This document shows positions 41,403-51,361 of a stretch of DNA of 64,000 bases, in pieces; positions within the stretch are counted from its first letter, which is position 1; the number at the start of each line of letters is the position of its first letter. The translations under genes were made by a program, and so were the position numbers. Location: the NCBI RefSeq assembly GCF_011395035.1, contig NZ_CP024768.1, positions 3,819,865 through 3,883,864 of the forward strand, given 5' to 3'. The notes under the pieces are model-generated. The model searched no databases and was not told the origin of the DNA. It saw only the letters and a program-made list of their open reading frames with translations. The DNA comes from Pantoea cypripedii (GTDB lineage: Bacteria > Pseudomonadota > Gammaproteobacteria > Enterobacterales > Enterobacteriaceae).

Positions 41403-42332
41403 TTAACCAAACTCACGCAGGCGATTGAAAAATTGGGTCATTGGCGAGACTTTTGTCTGGCGATCTTTATCCCCGGTGATCACCACGGTTGCAGTAGTCC
41501 CCGCCGGGAAGCGGTTACCCGGCTGATCATCGAGGCGAATACGTACCGGTACACGCTGCGCCAGACGCACCCATTCCAGATTGGAATCGATGGTAGCCAT
41601 ACCTTTGCTATCGACGCTACTGCTGCTGTTGGTGACACCCGCCGCAATGCTATCGACGGTACCACGCAGCACGGTGTTGCTACCCAGCGGGGTGATTTCG
41701 GCACGGAAGCCCGGACGCACGCCATCCAGCTTAGTCTCTTCCATATAAGCCATCACATAGAATGAATGCTGCTGCACCAGCGCGACGGCGACTGAACCAC
41801 GCGTGATGAATTCGCCTTCATACACATTGAGGTTGGTGACCCAGCCATCAGACGGTGCTTTGATGGTGGTGCGATCAAGATCGATCACCGCCAGATCGCG
41901 CGTCGCGATGGCTTTCGCCAGTTGATGCTCGGTGGTGGTCAGATCGTTGTTCGCCTGATCGATGGCTTCACGCGACATCGCGCTGGTACCCAGCTGATTA
42001 CGGCGCGCAGCTTCACGACGTTTTTCGTTCGCCACTGCCTGATAATACTCGACGTCGGCCTGGGCCTGATCCAGCGCCATCTGGTAACGCGGGCGGTCAA
42101 CCACGAACAACGTGTCGCCCTTCTTCACCAGTTGGTTATCATGGACCGGCACATCGGTGATCAGACCGGTGACATCCGGAGAGATCGCCACGACATCGGC
42201 GGAGAATTTTGCATCACGCGTCCACGGGGATTCGGTGTAGAACACCCAGGCGCGGAAGATGATCACGATAGCGATGACAACCAGCAGGAGAGTAATCGCG
42301 TAGCGCGCGATTTTTCTTATTAGCGCTTTCAC
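41403..42332 (-). CDS. aaeA: p-Hydroxybenzoic acid efflux pump subunit AaeA
   Basis: A 309-residue membrane-fusion protein of the HlyD/EmrA type. One N-terminal membrane helix (ITLLLVVIAIVIIFRAWVFY), then the biotinyl-lipoyl-like hairpin (VAISPDVTGLITDVPVHDNQLVKKGDTLF), a short alpha-helical hairpin and the second half of the lipoyl domain. Pairs with AaeB; eight bases after aaeX. Confidence 0.96.
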   Translation of the reverse strand: MKALIRKIARYAITLLLVVIAIVIIFRAWVFYTESPWTRDAKFSADVVAISPDVTGLITDVPVHDNQLVKKGDTLFVVDRPRYQMALDQAQADVEYYQAVANEKRREAARRNQLGTSAMSREAIDQANNDLTTTEHQLAKAIATRDLAVIDLDRTTIKAPSDGWVTNLNVYEGEFITRGSVAVALVQQHSFYVMAYMEETKLDGVRPGFRAEITPLGSNTVLRGTVDSIAAGVTNSSSSVDSKGMATIDSNLEWVRLAQRVPVRIRLDDQPGNRFPAGTTATVVITGDKDRQTKVSPMTQFFNRLREFG

Positions 42333-42340
42333 TTAAAACC

Positions 42341-42544
42341 TCAGACGAATAAACGGGATACAAGGTAAAACACACAGCAATACAACGCAGTGTTAAAAAG
42401 TGCCGGATGCCAGACCAGATCATACAATCCACTGGGCGTCAGCACGCGTTTCACCAGCCAGAACAGCGCCAGCGAAACAATCAGTTCAATGAAGATGGGC
42501 GGGAAAGACAACCCAAATACGACAAATACCGGAAGCACACTCAT
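42341..42544 (-). CDS. aaeX: AaeX, DUF1656 small membrane protein
   Basis: A 67-residue protein of the DUF1656 family with two membrane helices (about 7-28 and 47-65). First gene of the efflux operon; its exact role is unknown. Same length as E. coli AaeX. Confidence 0.95.
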   Translation of the reverse strand: MSVLPVFVVFGLSFPPIFIELIVSLALFWLVKRVLTPSGLYDLVWHPALFNTALYCCVFYLVSRLFV

Positions 42545-42779
42545 TACGGTTCCTTAGTTCGACCTTGCCGGATTGCACCGATACCTGCCCGTTCGCCACA
42601 AAACACGACGGGTTGATGATAGTGGGATGACGGGTAGACTGATGGCAACATTCAGGCCGTTTGAGCTAATCATAGCGTATCATCTGACAAACACGGGCAG
42701 ATTTGCTGCCATGTTCAGGTGCGGTGAAAAGACCCAGCGTGCGTATAGTAACGCGCTTGACTATACGTTTTCTACATAT

Positions 42780-42795
42780 TGTGAGCTAAATCACT
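42780..42795. promoter_or_regulatory. CRP-like site in the aaeX-aaeR intergenic region
   Basis: TGTGAGCTAAATCACT matches TGTGA-N6-TCACA at 9 of 10 positions. It ends 18 bases before the aaeR start, inside the 270-bp divergent promoter region. Confidence 0.45.
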
Positions 42796-42813
42796 TTTTA
42801 GCCAGAGTAAACA

Positions 42814-43731
42814 ATGGAACGACTTAAAGGCATGTCCATCTTCGCCAAAGTGGTTGAATTAGGTTCCTTTACCGCCGCGGCACGTCAGCTTCATCTGAGC
42901 GTTTCGTCTATCAGCCAGATAGTCGCGAAACTGGAAGATGAACTACAGGTTAAACTGTTGAATCGCAGCACCCGTAGTATCGGGCTGACCGAGGCTGGCA
43001 GAATCTATTATCAGGGCTGCCGCCGCATGCTGGCAGAGGCGATGCAGGTGCACGAGCAGCTGTATGCCTTCAACAACACGCCTATTGGTATTTTACGCAT
43101 CGGCAGCTCCTCAACAATGGCGCAAAATGTCCTCGCCGATATGACCGCCGACATGTTACGCGAATATCCGGGGTTGAGCGTCAATTTAGTCACCGGCATC
43201 CCAGCACCGGATCTCATCGCCAATGGCCTGGATCTGGTCATACGCGTGGGTGAGTTGCAGGATTCTAACCTGTTCTCGCGTCGGCTGGGGGCCATGCCGA
43301 TGGTGGTGTGCGCGGCGAAAAGCTATCTGGCACAGCAGGGGACGCCGGAAAAACCGAGCGAAATCGATAACCTTTCGTGGCTGGAATACAGCGTGCGGCC
43401 GGATAACACCTTTGAACTGATTGCGCCGGAGGGATTGGTCACACGTCTGACACCGCAGGGGCGTTTCGTCACCAATGATTCGTTGACACTGATTCGCTGG
43501 CTTAAAGCCGGGTGTGGTATCGCCTATGTGCCACTGATGTGGGTGATAAACGAGATCAACACCGGTGAGATCGATATTCTGTTTACGCAATATCAGTCGG
43601 CACCACGACCGGTGTACGCGTTATATACCGAAAAAGATAAGCTGCCGCTGAAAGTGCAGGTATGTATCGATTATCTGACTGAGTATTTCAAACGGGTGGC
43701 GCGCCAATACCAGCAACACCGTAAAAATTAA
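42814..43731 (+). CDS. aaeR: LysR-family regulator AaeR
   Basis: A 305-residue LysR-type regulator (E. coli 309) that activates aaeXAB in response to aromatic carboxylic acids. N-terminal helix-turn-helix (GSFTAAARQLHLSVSSISQIVAKLEDEL) is followed by the periplasmic-binding-like effector domain from about residue 90. It is divergent from aaeX, the usual LysR layout. A REP pair follows its stop. Confidence 0.95.
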   Translation: MERLKGMSIFAKVVELGSFTAAARQLHLSVSSISQIVAKLEDELQVKLLNRSTRSIGLTEAGRIYYQGCRRMLAEAMQVHEQLYAFNNTPIGILRIGSSSTMAQNVLADMTADMLREYPGLSVNLVTGIPAPDLIANGLDLVIRVGELQDSNLFSRRLGAMPMVVCAAKSYLAQQGTPEKPSEIDNLSWLEYSVRPDNTFELIAPEGLVTRLTPQGRFVTNDSLTLIRWLKAGCGIAYVPLMWVINEINTGEIDILFTQYQSAPRPVYALYTEKDKLPLKVQVCIDYLTEYFKRVARQYQQHRKN

Positions 43732-43738
43732 CAGCCTG

Positions 43739-43789
43739 GTCGGCATAAATGCCGCCCCTACGGATGTAGGGTGCGCATTCATGCGCACC
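43739..43789. repeat. Pair of REP-like palindromes between aaeR and tldD
   Basis: Minus-strand REP (43739-43762): GTCGGCATAAATGCCGCC then CCTAC. Three bases later a plus-strand REP (about 43766-43789): GTAG then GGTGCGCATTCATGCGCACC. Both fit the shape GTAGGG, variable arm, CATTNATG, matching arm, ACC. Confidence 0.8.
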
Positions 43790-43806
43790 AGGTTTGACGC
43801 GACTTA

Positions 43807-45252
43807 TCAGGCGGTTCCGCCGACGGTAAGTTTATCCAGCTTCAGTGTCGGCTGACCCACGCCAACCGGCACGCTCTGCCCCTCTTTACCGCAGACGCCA
43901 ACGCCTTTATCCAGCGCCAGATCGTTGCCCACCATCGAAATCTGCTGCATGGCTTCGATACCGGAACCAATCAGCGTGGCACCTTTCACCGGTTTGGTCA
44001 CTTTGCCGTTCTCAATCAGATAAGCTTCCGAGGTTGAGAACACAAACTTACCGGAGGTGATGTCCACCTGGCCGCCGCCAAAGTTCGGGGCGTACAGGCC
44101 ATATTCCACACTTTCAATGATGTCCTGCGGCGTGGACTTGCCCGCCAACATATAGGTGTTGGTCATACGCGGCATCGGCAGATGCGCATAGGATTCACGA
44201 CGGCCATTACCGGTAGGATTAACGCCCATCAGACGTGCGTTGAGCTTGTCCTGCATGTAGCCTTTCAGTACACCGTTTTCAATCAACACGTTGTACTGGC
44301 CTGGTACACCTTCATCATCCACCGCCAGCGAACCACGCAACCCTTCGATGGTGCCATCATCCACGACGGTACACAGCTCAGATGCCACCAGCTGGCCCAT
44401 TTTGCCGCTGAACACCGAGGTCGCGCGACGGTTAAAGTCGCCTTCCAGACCGTGACCGACCGCTTCATGCAGCAGCACGCCAGGCCAGCCCGCCCCCAGC
44501 ACCACTGGCAGTGTTCCCGCCGGTGCCGCGACGGCTGACAGATTAACCAGCGCCATACGCACCGCTTCCCGCGCCCAGGCATCCGCGCGCACATCACCGC
44601 TTTCATCGGCGAGGAAGAATTCATAACCGGTACGGGCACCACCGCCGCTGGATCCGCGCTCACGCTTGCCCTGGTCTTCCACCTGGACGCTGATAGACAG
44701 ACGCACCAGCGGACGCACATCGGCCGCCAGTGTGCCATCAGTGGCCGCCACCAGCACCTGCTCGTAAACTCCGGTCAGGCTGGCATTCACTTCCTGCACG
44801 CGTGGGTCAGCGGCGCGCGCAACTTTATCAACACGATGCAGCAAAGCGATTTTGTCTTCACGCGTCAGGCTATCCAGCGGGTTCACCGCTGCGTACAGCG
44901 AACGGTTGATTACCGCCGATAAGGTATGTGCTTTGCCATTACCCTGTTCACGTACGATGCTACGTGCGGCTTCAGCCGACTGACGTAGCGCATTCAGGGT
45001 GATTTGGTCCGCGTAGGCAAAACCGGTTTTCTCACCGCTTACCGCGCGAACGCCAACGCCCTGGTCGATATGGTAAGAACCATCTTTGATGATTTTGTCT
45101 TCCAGCACCCAGGATTCATGGAAGCTGGACTGAAAATAGAGATCGGCATAATCCAGACGACGTTCTGAAAGCTGCCCTAACAGGGAAAAAAGGTCCTGCT
45201 GATTAATGCTGTTCGCAGTTAGCAACTGCTCACTTACCAGATTCAGAGTCAT
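43807..45252 (-). CDS. tldD: Metalloprotease TldD
   Basis: A 481-residue subunit of the TldD-TldE zinc protease that degrades unfolded peptides and processes microcin B17 and the CcdA antitoxin in E. coli. The metal site HEAVGHGLEGD and a later GVCGKEGQSVPVGVGQP are visible. Same length as E. coli. Last gene downstream of yhdP, 65 bases after it. Confidence 0.97.
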   Translation of the reverse strand: MTLNLVSEQLLTANSINQQDLFSLLGQLSERRLDYADLYFQSSFHESWVLEDKIIKDGSYHIDQGVGVRAVSGEKTGFAYADQITLNALRQSAEAARSIVREQGNGKAHTLSAVINRSLYAAVNPLDSLTREDKIALLHRVDKVARAADPRVQEVNASLTGVYEQVLVAATDGTLAADVRPLVRLSISVQVEDQGKRERGSSGGGARTGYEFFLADESGDVRADAWAREAVRMALVNLSAVAAPAGTLPVVLGAGWPGVLLHEAVGHGLEGDFNRRATSVFSGKMGQLVASELCTVVDDGTIEGLRGSLAVDDEGVPGQYNVLIENGVLKGYMQDKLNARLMGVNPTGNGRRESYAHLPMPRMTNTYMLAGKSTPQDIIESVEYGLYAPNFGGGQVDITSGKFVFSTSEAYLIENGKVTKPVKGATLIGSGIEAMQQISMVGNDLALDKGVGVCGKEGQSVPVGVGQPTLKLDKLTVGGTA

Positions 45253-45317
45253 CGTTTCTCACTCAGTATTTGCTCGGATACTTCATAGCCTGCGGTAATT
45301 CCCCGGCGGCGTCAAAT

Positions 45318-48300
45318 TCACTTCTTGTCGTTTTCGCGCGGCTTGCGCAGCACTTCATTGATTTCCGGCTTATCCAGCGGTCCGCTGATGTGGTATCGCA
45401 GCAGCGAGATTTTGTTCCAAATCGGTCCCAGCACCTTACTGGCGGCGAAAACTGCGGCACCGACCACCGGGTTAATCACAAAAGCGGTGGCCACCCCTAC
45501 CGAAGCCGAAATTTCCGGGGCCACCACGGCTTCCATATCGATCTCGCGTTTCACAAGGTCAACTTTACCCTGCATGGCGATATCCGCTTCGAGGCCATCG
45601 ACTAACAGGTTATCGGTATGCATCACGCCGTTTTCAATCCATGCCGTGCCATTGATCGAATCATAATAGAAACCCTGGCCGAAAGTGTCGCTGAAATCGA
45701 AACGCAGCTTGCGCAGCAGCGCATCAAAACTCATCAAACGCAGCAGTTGCCCGGCGCGACCGGTACTGACATCCGCAATCTGACCTTTACCAAAGTGTGA
45801 TTTCAGCGTCCCGCTCAGGGTCGGCTCGGATGGCTGCCAGGGAGCAGCACGCCAGTGTAAATCGTAATCAATTTTGAAGGATGAATCGCGCAGCGGCGTG
45901 TTCACACCAAACCAGTTAGTGGCATCGTTAATATTCTTGCCACTCAGCGTTCCTTTCAGCGAGGTTCGTTGCTCTCCGGGTTTATTGACCCATTCCCCGT
46001 TGACGCTCAGCTTCGAGCTGCCGGTATCTACCGAACCGTTAGTGAGTGCTAACGTATCGCCATGAGGTTGCAGTAACGCCTGCATATGGCCAAACTTCTG
46101 CCCGCGCAGCCAGCACTCCTGACAGCTGAGTTGCAGCGCCGGCCAGTTGGTTAAATTGATGTTGGTATCGCTACCGAACGGTGATGCGGTGCCATCCTTG
46201 CTCTCCGCCCATTCCGGGTTGTAGTAAAGATAGCTAAGGGCAATCTGCCAGGGCGCATTCTGTGCGGTTTTCAGACTGCCATGAGCTTCGCGACTGTCGA
46301 GCTGCACATCGGTATTCCCGGTCGGTCCCTGGGTCACCGTGGCACTGACGTCATGCCATTGCTGGCCTGCCAGCCGCAGTGCCGGGGTATGCAGCGTGAC
46401 ATCACCCGGCAGCAGCGCACCGCCGATGCTGGTTTCTCCCTGGGCATTGTGCGAGCCACCTGTCCCTGCCAGTACCCCCATCCAGGCTTCGCCGTCCATC
46501 TCCGGTAAATTCAGCACCATACCGCGATTTTCCGGCAGCTTCGGCGTTGTTTTGGCATCGTTCAGCCAGATACCGCGATCGACCCGCAGCTGTGGCTCCA
46601 GCAGCCAGCGACTGTTAAAACGATGATGCTCCAGCACGCTACCGCTGAGATCAAATCCACGCAGATCACCGCTGGCAGCAATGGTGATCGGCAGCGCGGA
46701 TCCTGCGCTCTTATCCAGCGGAGCCGGTAAGCGACTGCTTACTTCTTTGCCATCGCCTTTCAAATCTATCTTGTAGCTTGCGCCACCTTTATTCGGCAGG
46801 GTGATATCGACATTGCCCTGCCAGGGCAGATTGCCACTCAGCTGGCTGGTGATGGCCGACGGCAGCACTTTTAGCTTCGCCAGCTGCCAGTCTCCCAGCA
46901 ACTTAACATTGACGCCAAAGTTGTCCGGATTCTCCTGCGTGCTAAAGCTGACGCCAACCGGCTGCCCGAACCAGTTAGCCTGCATCTCTTCACTTTCCAG
47001 ATCACCATTGTTATAGCGGAAGCGTCCGGTGAGATTGTTCAGCGTGGTATTGAGTGGCTTGATATGCAGGCTGTTATTGTTCATCACCACGTTGCCGCTG
47101 GCATGAACCAGTTCGCCATCCAGCGGTATATCGAGGTTAAGCTGGCCACGAACATTGCCTTTGATCTGCAGTTGTTGCAGCGCCGCGCCCAGCGAAGGTT
47201 TGAGTGGCGTGAGTTCGAAATAATCTGCGATCTGTTTGCCTTCACCGCTCAGGTCGCCGTCAATGATCAGCTTCTCTTTCAGGTAATCCGGGATCACCGC
47301 GCTGATATTACGGGCGTCCACCTCGCCCAGCTTCGCCTGATTGGCTTTCATCCACAGACCGTCGTTGACGAAATCGAGATCGATGTCGAGATTGTTAATC
47401 GCTGGCCAGCCCGGCTGGAATTGATAGGTGGCATGACGCAGCGGCACCCAGACTTCAAACATGCCGTCGTTGTGGCGGAATGGAAAGAGTGTCGGGTCAC
47501 CGGCAAACAACAGCGTGGCGTTATCAACCTGCCCGCCTTTAATTGCGTTGCTGAGATAGTCCGTCAGGCCGTGGCCCATCAGGGGTTCCGGGAAATAACG
47601 CCAGGCATCACCGGCATCGGTCACACGAATACCCGCCAGAATATCCAGTCGTGGCGCTTTACCGAGATTCTGCTGATAGAGGAAATCGCCGCGCGCCCAA
47701 AGCGAACGCGCCTTCACATCCAGCTGATGACCATCCAGCGTCAGGCCGTTATCATCATGCCGCCAGTTGAGCTTGCCGGTGATTTGCTGAATTTGTAGCG
47801 GTGCCTGGAACATATCACCGTAGGGCACCTCGGCCTGTCCCATTGCCACATCCAGCTGACCATTGCTCAGGCTGCCACTGGCGTTGCCGCTCAGTTTGCT
47901 GATGCCCGGCAGCAGCTCCCAATGTTGCCAGCTTAAATCACGCCATTGGGCCTGCAGACGGGTTTGCTCCGGTTGTTGTAAGGGAACATCCAGCGCCAGC
48001 GCATCGATGTAGCCCTGCGGTTGCAGCGCACGCCAGTTGTCGAACAGCGTTGGCGAGAGCGGCGCGAACAGCGGTATCAGTGGCGCGAGGCGTTGCAGAT
48101 CCAGCTGGGTGGCGCGCACGCGGATTTCCGGCGCACTGCTGGCACCCAGCAATTGTTGATCTTCGGGTTTCCATAGCAGCGAGAAATGCCCCGGTTGCCA
48201 GGCAACCCCATCAGTACTGAGGCGGGTTTGCGGCACGGACACCATCCAGCCATTCTGGAAACGGGACAGATGGGCGGTTAAACCATCCACCTGCAACTGA

Positions 48301-49133
48301 TGATCACCCTTTTCACCGCGCCAGCGTGCACCGCCCTGCCGTAACAGCAAATCTCCGGCGTAAACATCGCCATCACGCAGATTTACCCATGCAGCAAGAC
48401 TAAAACGCGCGCTTTCAAGGCTGGTGTTATCGCGCAGCCAGCGACCGATCCACGGACGCACATCGACATCATCCGCCTGCATCCAGATACGTCCGGTATC
48501 GAGCAGGCCATTGTTGTCATTAAGGTCAAGGCGCACCTGTACCACGCCATGCTGGCCGGTAAAGCTCGACAGGCTCACTTCACCTTCTGCGCGATGGCGT
48601 GTTTTTTCATTCAGCCAGGTAAGACGCGGGATCGCCAGTTCGGCGTGCTGCCCGGAAGGGGTAAGAAAACGGATGCTGCTATCACGCAGGTCGAAATGAT
48701 CGAACTGACGCAGGAAGAGTTCGTTGATCTGCGTAGGTTTGAAACTGTTTTTCTGTTCATCGCTGGTGAGCAGCTGCCGATTGAGTTCGACGTGCATCTG
48801 CCAGAAGGTGAGATCGCGAAACTGCCAGCGCCACTGAAAAAGTGACTGCCAGATATTCAGTGCCAGATTGACGCGACCAATGTTCAGCTGCCCGGCGTCT
48901 TGCATGGCAATATGCAGATCGCGCACCTGCAAAGTGGGGCCGAAGTTTTCCCAGCTACCTTGCAGCTCACTGGCCTGCACCGGCACGCCAGTGGCGCGGG
49001 AGATGACCTGCAAAATGTCGCTGCGGTAGCTGTTGAGATGCGGCATGACGAGGCGCAACCCGCTGACCAGCAGCGCCACAATAACGATGATTGTGGCGAG
49101 CAGCAGTAAAAAAATCCTCGGCAACCGCCTCAC
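45318..49133 (-). CDS. yhdP: YhdP, AsmA-like envelope lipid-transport protein
   Basis: A 1271-residue protein (E. coli 1266) with one N-terminal membrane helix (IFLLLLATIIVIVALLVSGL) and a very long periplasmic beta-rich part of the AsmA-like/DUF3971 type. In E. coli YhdP works with TamB and YdbH to move phospholipids to the outer membrane. The C-terminal AsmA_2 block (GKGQIADVSTGRAGQLLRLM) is intact. GTG start with GGAGAGG upstream. A terminator after rng means it has its own promoter or relies on read-through. Confidence 0.95.
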   Translation of the reverse strand: MRRLPRIFLLLLATIIVIVALLVSGLRLVMPHLNSYRSDILQVISRATGVPVQASELQGSWENFGPTLQVRDLHIAMQDAGQLNIGRVNLALNIWQSLFQWRWQFRDLTFWQMHVELNRQLLTSDEQKNSFKPTQINELFLRQFDHFDLRDSSIRFLTPSGQHAELAIPRLTWLNEKTRHRAEGEVSLSSFTGQHGVVQVRLDLNDNNGLLDTGRIWMQADDVDVRPWIGRWLRDNTSLESARFSLAAWVNLRDGDVYAGDLLLRQGGARWRGEKGDHQLQVDGLTAHLSRFQNGWMVSVPQTRLSTDGVAWQPGHFSLLWKPEDQQLLGASSAPEIRVRATQLDLQRLAPLIPLFAPLSPTLFDNWRALQPQGYIDALALDVPLQQPEQTRLQAQWRDLSWQHWELLPGISKLSGNASGSLSNGQLDVAMGQAEVPYGDMFQAPLQIQQITGKLNWRHDDNGLTLDGHQLDVKARSLWARGDFLYQQNLGKAPRLDILAGIRVTDAGDAWRYFPEPLMGHGLTDYLSNAIKGGQVDNATLLFAGDPTLFPFRHNDGMFEVWVPLRHATYQFQPGWPAINNLDIDLDFVNDGLWMKANQAKLGEVDARNISAVIPDYLKEKLIIDGDLSGEGKQIADYFELTPLKPSLGAALQQLQIKGNVRGQLNLDIPLDGELVHASGNVVMNNNSLHIKPLNTTLNNLTGRFRYNNGDLESEEMQANWFGQPVGVSFSTQENPDNFGVNVKLLGDWQLAKLKVLPSAITSQLSGNLPWQGNVDITLPNKGGASYKIDLKGDGKEVSSRLPAPLDKSAGSALPITIAASGDLRGFDLSGSVLEHHRFNSRWLLEPQLRVDRGIWLNDAKTTPKLPENRGMVLNLPEMDGEAWMGVLAGTGGSHNAQGETSIGGALLPGDVTLHTPALRLAGQQWHDVSATVTQGPTGNTDVQLDSREAHGSLKTAQNAPWQIALSYLYYNPEWAESKDGTASPFGSDTNINLTNWPALQLSCQECWLRGQKFGHMQALLQPHGDTLALTNGSVDTGSSKLSVNGEWVNKPGEQRTSLKGTLSGKNINDATNWFGVNTPLRDSSFKIDYDLHWRAAPWQPSEPTLSGTLKSHFGKGQIADVSTGRAGQLLRLMSFDALLRKLRFDFSDTFGQGFYYDSINGTAWIENGVMHTDNLLVDGLEADIAMQGKVDLVKREIDMEAVVAPEISASVGVATAFVINPVVGAAVFAASKVLGPIWNKISLLRYHISGPLDKPEINEVLRKPRENDKK

Positions 49134-49231
49134 ACACCTCTCCTTGTTTTCCGCCGGATTACGGATCGATACCTCTCAAGCCCTGACCGTTATCAGTGCG
49201 GAACAATCGAGTCGAAAACGCATATTACCCC

Positions 49232-49254
49232 AAAAAAGGGGCTATTTTTAGCCC
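49232..49254 (-). terminator. Terminator downstream of rng
   Basis: On the minus strand GGGCTA-AAAA-TAGCCC then CCTTTTTT. It lies about 47 bases past the rng stop and 100 before yhdP. Confidence 0.82.
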
Positions 49255-49300
49255 GACTCCATGACAAAACGTCGTGCAAGGCCAGCATAAACAAGAAAAA

Positions 49301-50770
49301 TTACATCATCACCACGTCAAACTGCTCCTGAGTGTAGAGCGGTTCAACATGGACTTTCACCTGTTTACCTACAAAGATCTCCACTTCAGCCAACGCGTGG
49401 GATTCATCACTTTTCAGCGCTTCGCCCACCGCGGGTGAGACATACACCAGAAAGCGATCCGAATCGTAAGCATGGTGCACACGCACAATCTCACGCATGA
49501 TCTCGTAGCAGACAGTTTCCACCGTCTTCAGCGTGCCGCGTCCTTTACAGACCGGGCAATCAGCGCAAAGCACATGTTCGATGCTTTCACGCGTGCGCTT
49601 ACGCGTCATCTCCACCAGCCCAAGCGCCGAGAAACCGTTGATCCCGGTTTTGACCCGATCTTTGCTGAGCGCGCTTTCCAGCGAATGCAGCACGCGCCGG
49701 CGATGGTCATCATTACTCATGTCGATAAAATCGATAATGATGATGCCGCCCAGATTACGTAGCCGTAGCTGGCGGGCAATCGCCTGGGTAGCTTCGATAT
49801 TGGTGTTGAAAATGGTTTCGTCCAGATTGCGATGGCCGACAAACGCACCGGTATTGATATCGATGGTGGTCATCGCTTCAGTCTGATCGATGATCAGATA
49901 ACCGCCAGACTTCAGTTCAACTTTGCGATCGAGCGAACGCTGGATCTCGTTTTCTACATCGTAGAGATCGAAAATCGGCTGCTTGCCGCTGTATAACTCC
50001 AGCTTGCTGGCCATTTCCGGGATATATTCACCGGTAAATTCCACCAGCAGATCGCAGGTCAGGCGGGAATCCACCCGGATGCGATCCAGTGCCGCACCGG
50101 CAAAATCACGCAACACGCGCTGCGCCAGAGCCAGCTCCCCATACAGCAGATAACGCGTCTGGTTACGCTTCTTACGTTCACTGACTTTGGTCCACAGGCG
50201 CTTGAGGAACGCTGCGTCCTGCGCCAGTTCTTCTTCGCCAATGCCTTCCGCTGCGGTGCGAATAATGAAGCCACCAAGATCGTCGCAATAAGCGGCAACC
50301 ACCGCTTTCAAACGTTCACGCTCGGCTTCACTTTCGATACGCTGGGAGACGCCAACGTGCGAGGCACCCGGCATAAACACCAGATAACGCGACGGCAGCG
50401 TGATGTCAGTGGTGAGACGTGCGCCCTTGGTGCCGAGGGGATCTTTCACCACCTGCACCATTAAATCCTGCCCCTGGCGTACCAGTTCGGCAATATCGCG
50501 CACGTTGAAATTCTTTTGTTCATCACCCGCAACGCATTCCGTGTGCGGCATGATGTCGGAAGCGTGCAAAAAGGCCGCTTTGTCGAGGCCGATGTCAACA
50601 AACGCGGCCTGCATACCCGGCAGCACCCGGCTGACGCGTCCTTTGTAGATGTTGCCTACAATGCCGCGGCGCGCTTCGCGCTCGATGTGGATTTCCTGCA
50701 AAATGCCGCCATCAATATAGGCGACGCGAGTCTCAGAGGGTGTCACATTTACCAGCAGTTCAGCCGTCAT
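49301..50770 (-). CDS. rng: Ribonuclease G
   Basis: A 489-residue endoribonuclease of the RNase E/G family that matures the 5' end of 16S rRNA and degrades some mRNAs. S1 domain (GIVGNIYKGRVSRVLPGMQAA), the catalytic region with TTIDINTGAFVG and IIIDFIDM, and the zinc-link CPVCKGRG are all there. Same length as E. coli. Its start overlaps the maf end by 11 bases. Confidence 0.97.
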   Translation of the reverse strand: MTAELLVNVTPSETRVAYIDGGILQEIHIEREARRGIVGNIYKGRVSRVLPGMQAAFVDIGLDKAAFLHASDIMPHTECVAGDEQKNFNVRDIAELVRQGQDLMVQVVKDPLGTKGARLTTDITLPSRYLVFMPGASHVGVSQRIESEAERERLKAVVAAYCDDLGGFIIRTAAEGIGEEELAQDAAFLKRLWTKVSERKKRNQTRYLLYGELALAQRVLRDFAGAALDRIRVDSRLTCDLLVEFTGEYIPEMASKLELYSGKQPIFDLYDVENEIQRSLDRKVELKSGGYLIIDQTEAMTTIDINTGAFVGHRNLDETIFNTNIEATQAIARQLRLRNLGGIIIIDFIDMSNDDHRRRVLHSLESALSKDRVKTGINGFSALGLVEMTRKRTRESIEHVLCADCPVCKGRGTLKTVETVCYEIMREIVRVHHAYDSDRFLVYVSPAVGEALKSDESHALAEVEIFVGKQVKVHVEPLYTQEQFDVVMM

Positions 50771-51353
50771 CTTGTCCCCTTAGCGCACGCAGTGACTGAA
50801 AATTGCTGAGCAACTCACCGGTCTCAACCAGCGGTAATCCCACCACTGCGTGATAGCTTCCATTAATTTTGCGCACAAAGTTGCCGCCCATGCCCTGTAT
50901 TCCGTAAGCGCCGGCTTTATCCATCGGTTCGCCACTGGCGATATAGTGCGCAATTTCTTCCGTTGTGATCTTGCGGAAGGTCACGTCTGTGACCACCAGA
51001 CAATCCAGTTGCTGTTTGTGGTCAGCCAGCGCCACTGCGGTCATCACCTGATGCGTCTGTCCTGATAGCTTACTCAGCATTTGGGTTGCGTGGGCGGCAT
51101 CGGCCGGTTTTTCCAGCACTTCACCATTGAGCACCACGATGGTATCAGCACCCAGCACTGGCAGATCCTGCGGAGCCACAGCCACCCCGGCAAGCGCTTT
51201 ATCAATCGCCAGACGACGCACATACACCTCAGCCGCTTCAGCTGGCAGACGTTGTTCTTCCACATGGGTAATCAGACGTTCAAATTGCAAACCAAGCTGC
51301 GTCAACAGCTCACGTCGACGCGGTGAACCGGAAGCCAGGTACAGGGTTATCAT
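50760..51353 (-). CDS. yhdE: Maf-family nucleoside triphosphate pyrophosphatase YhdE
   Basis: A 197-residue Maf-like house-cleaning enzyme; the E. coli YhdE homologue hydrolyses dTTP and UTP. The signature LASGSPRRRELL and the catalytic loop VLGADTIVVLNGEVLEKP are present. Nine bases after mreD and overlapping rng, so part of the mre operon. Confidence 0.95.
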   Translation of the reverse strand: MITLYLASGSPRRRELLTQLGLQFERLITHVEEQRLPAEAAEVYVRRLAIDKALAGVAVAPQDLPVLGADTIVVLNGEVLEKPADAAHATQMLSKLSGQTHQVMTAVALADHKQQLDCLVVTDVTFRKITTEEIAHYIASGEPMDKAGAYGIQGMGGNFVRKINGSYHAVVGLPLVETGELLSNFQSLRALRGQDDG

Positions 51354-51361
51354 AGTTTTCC

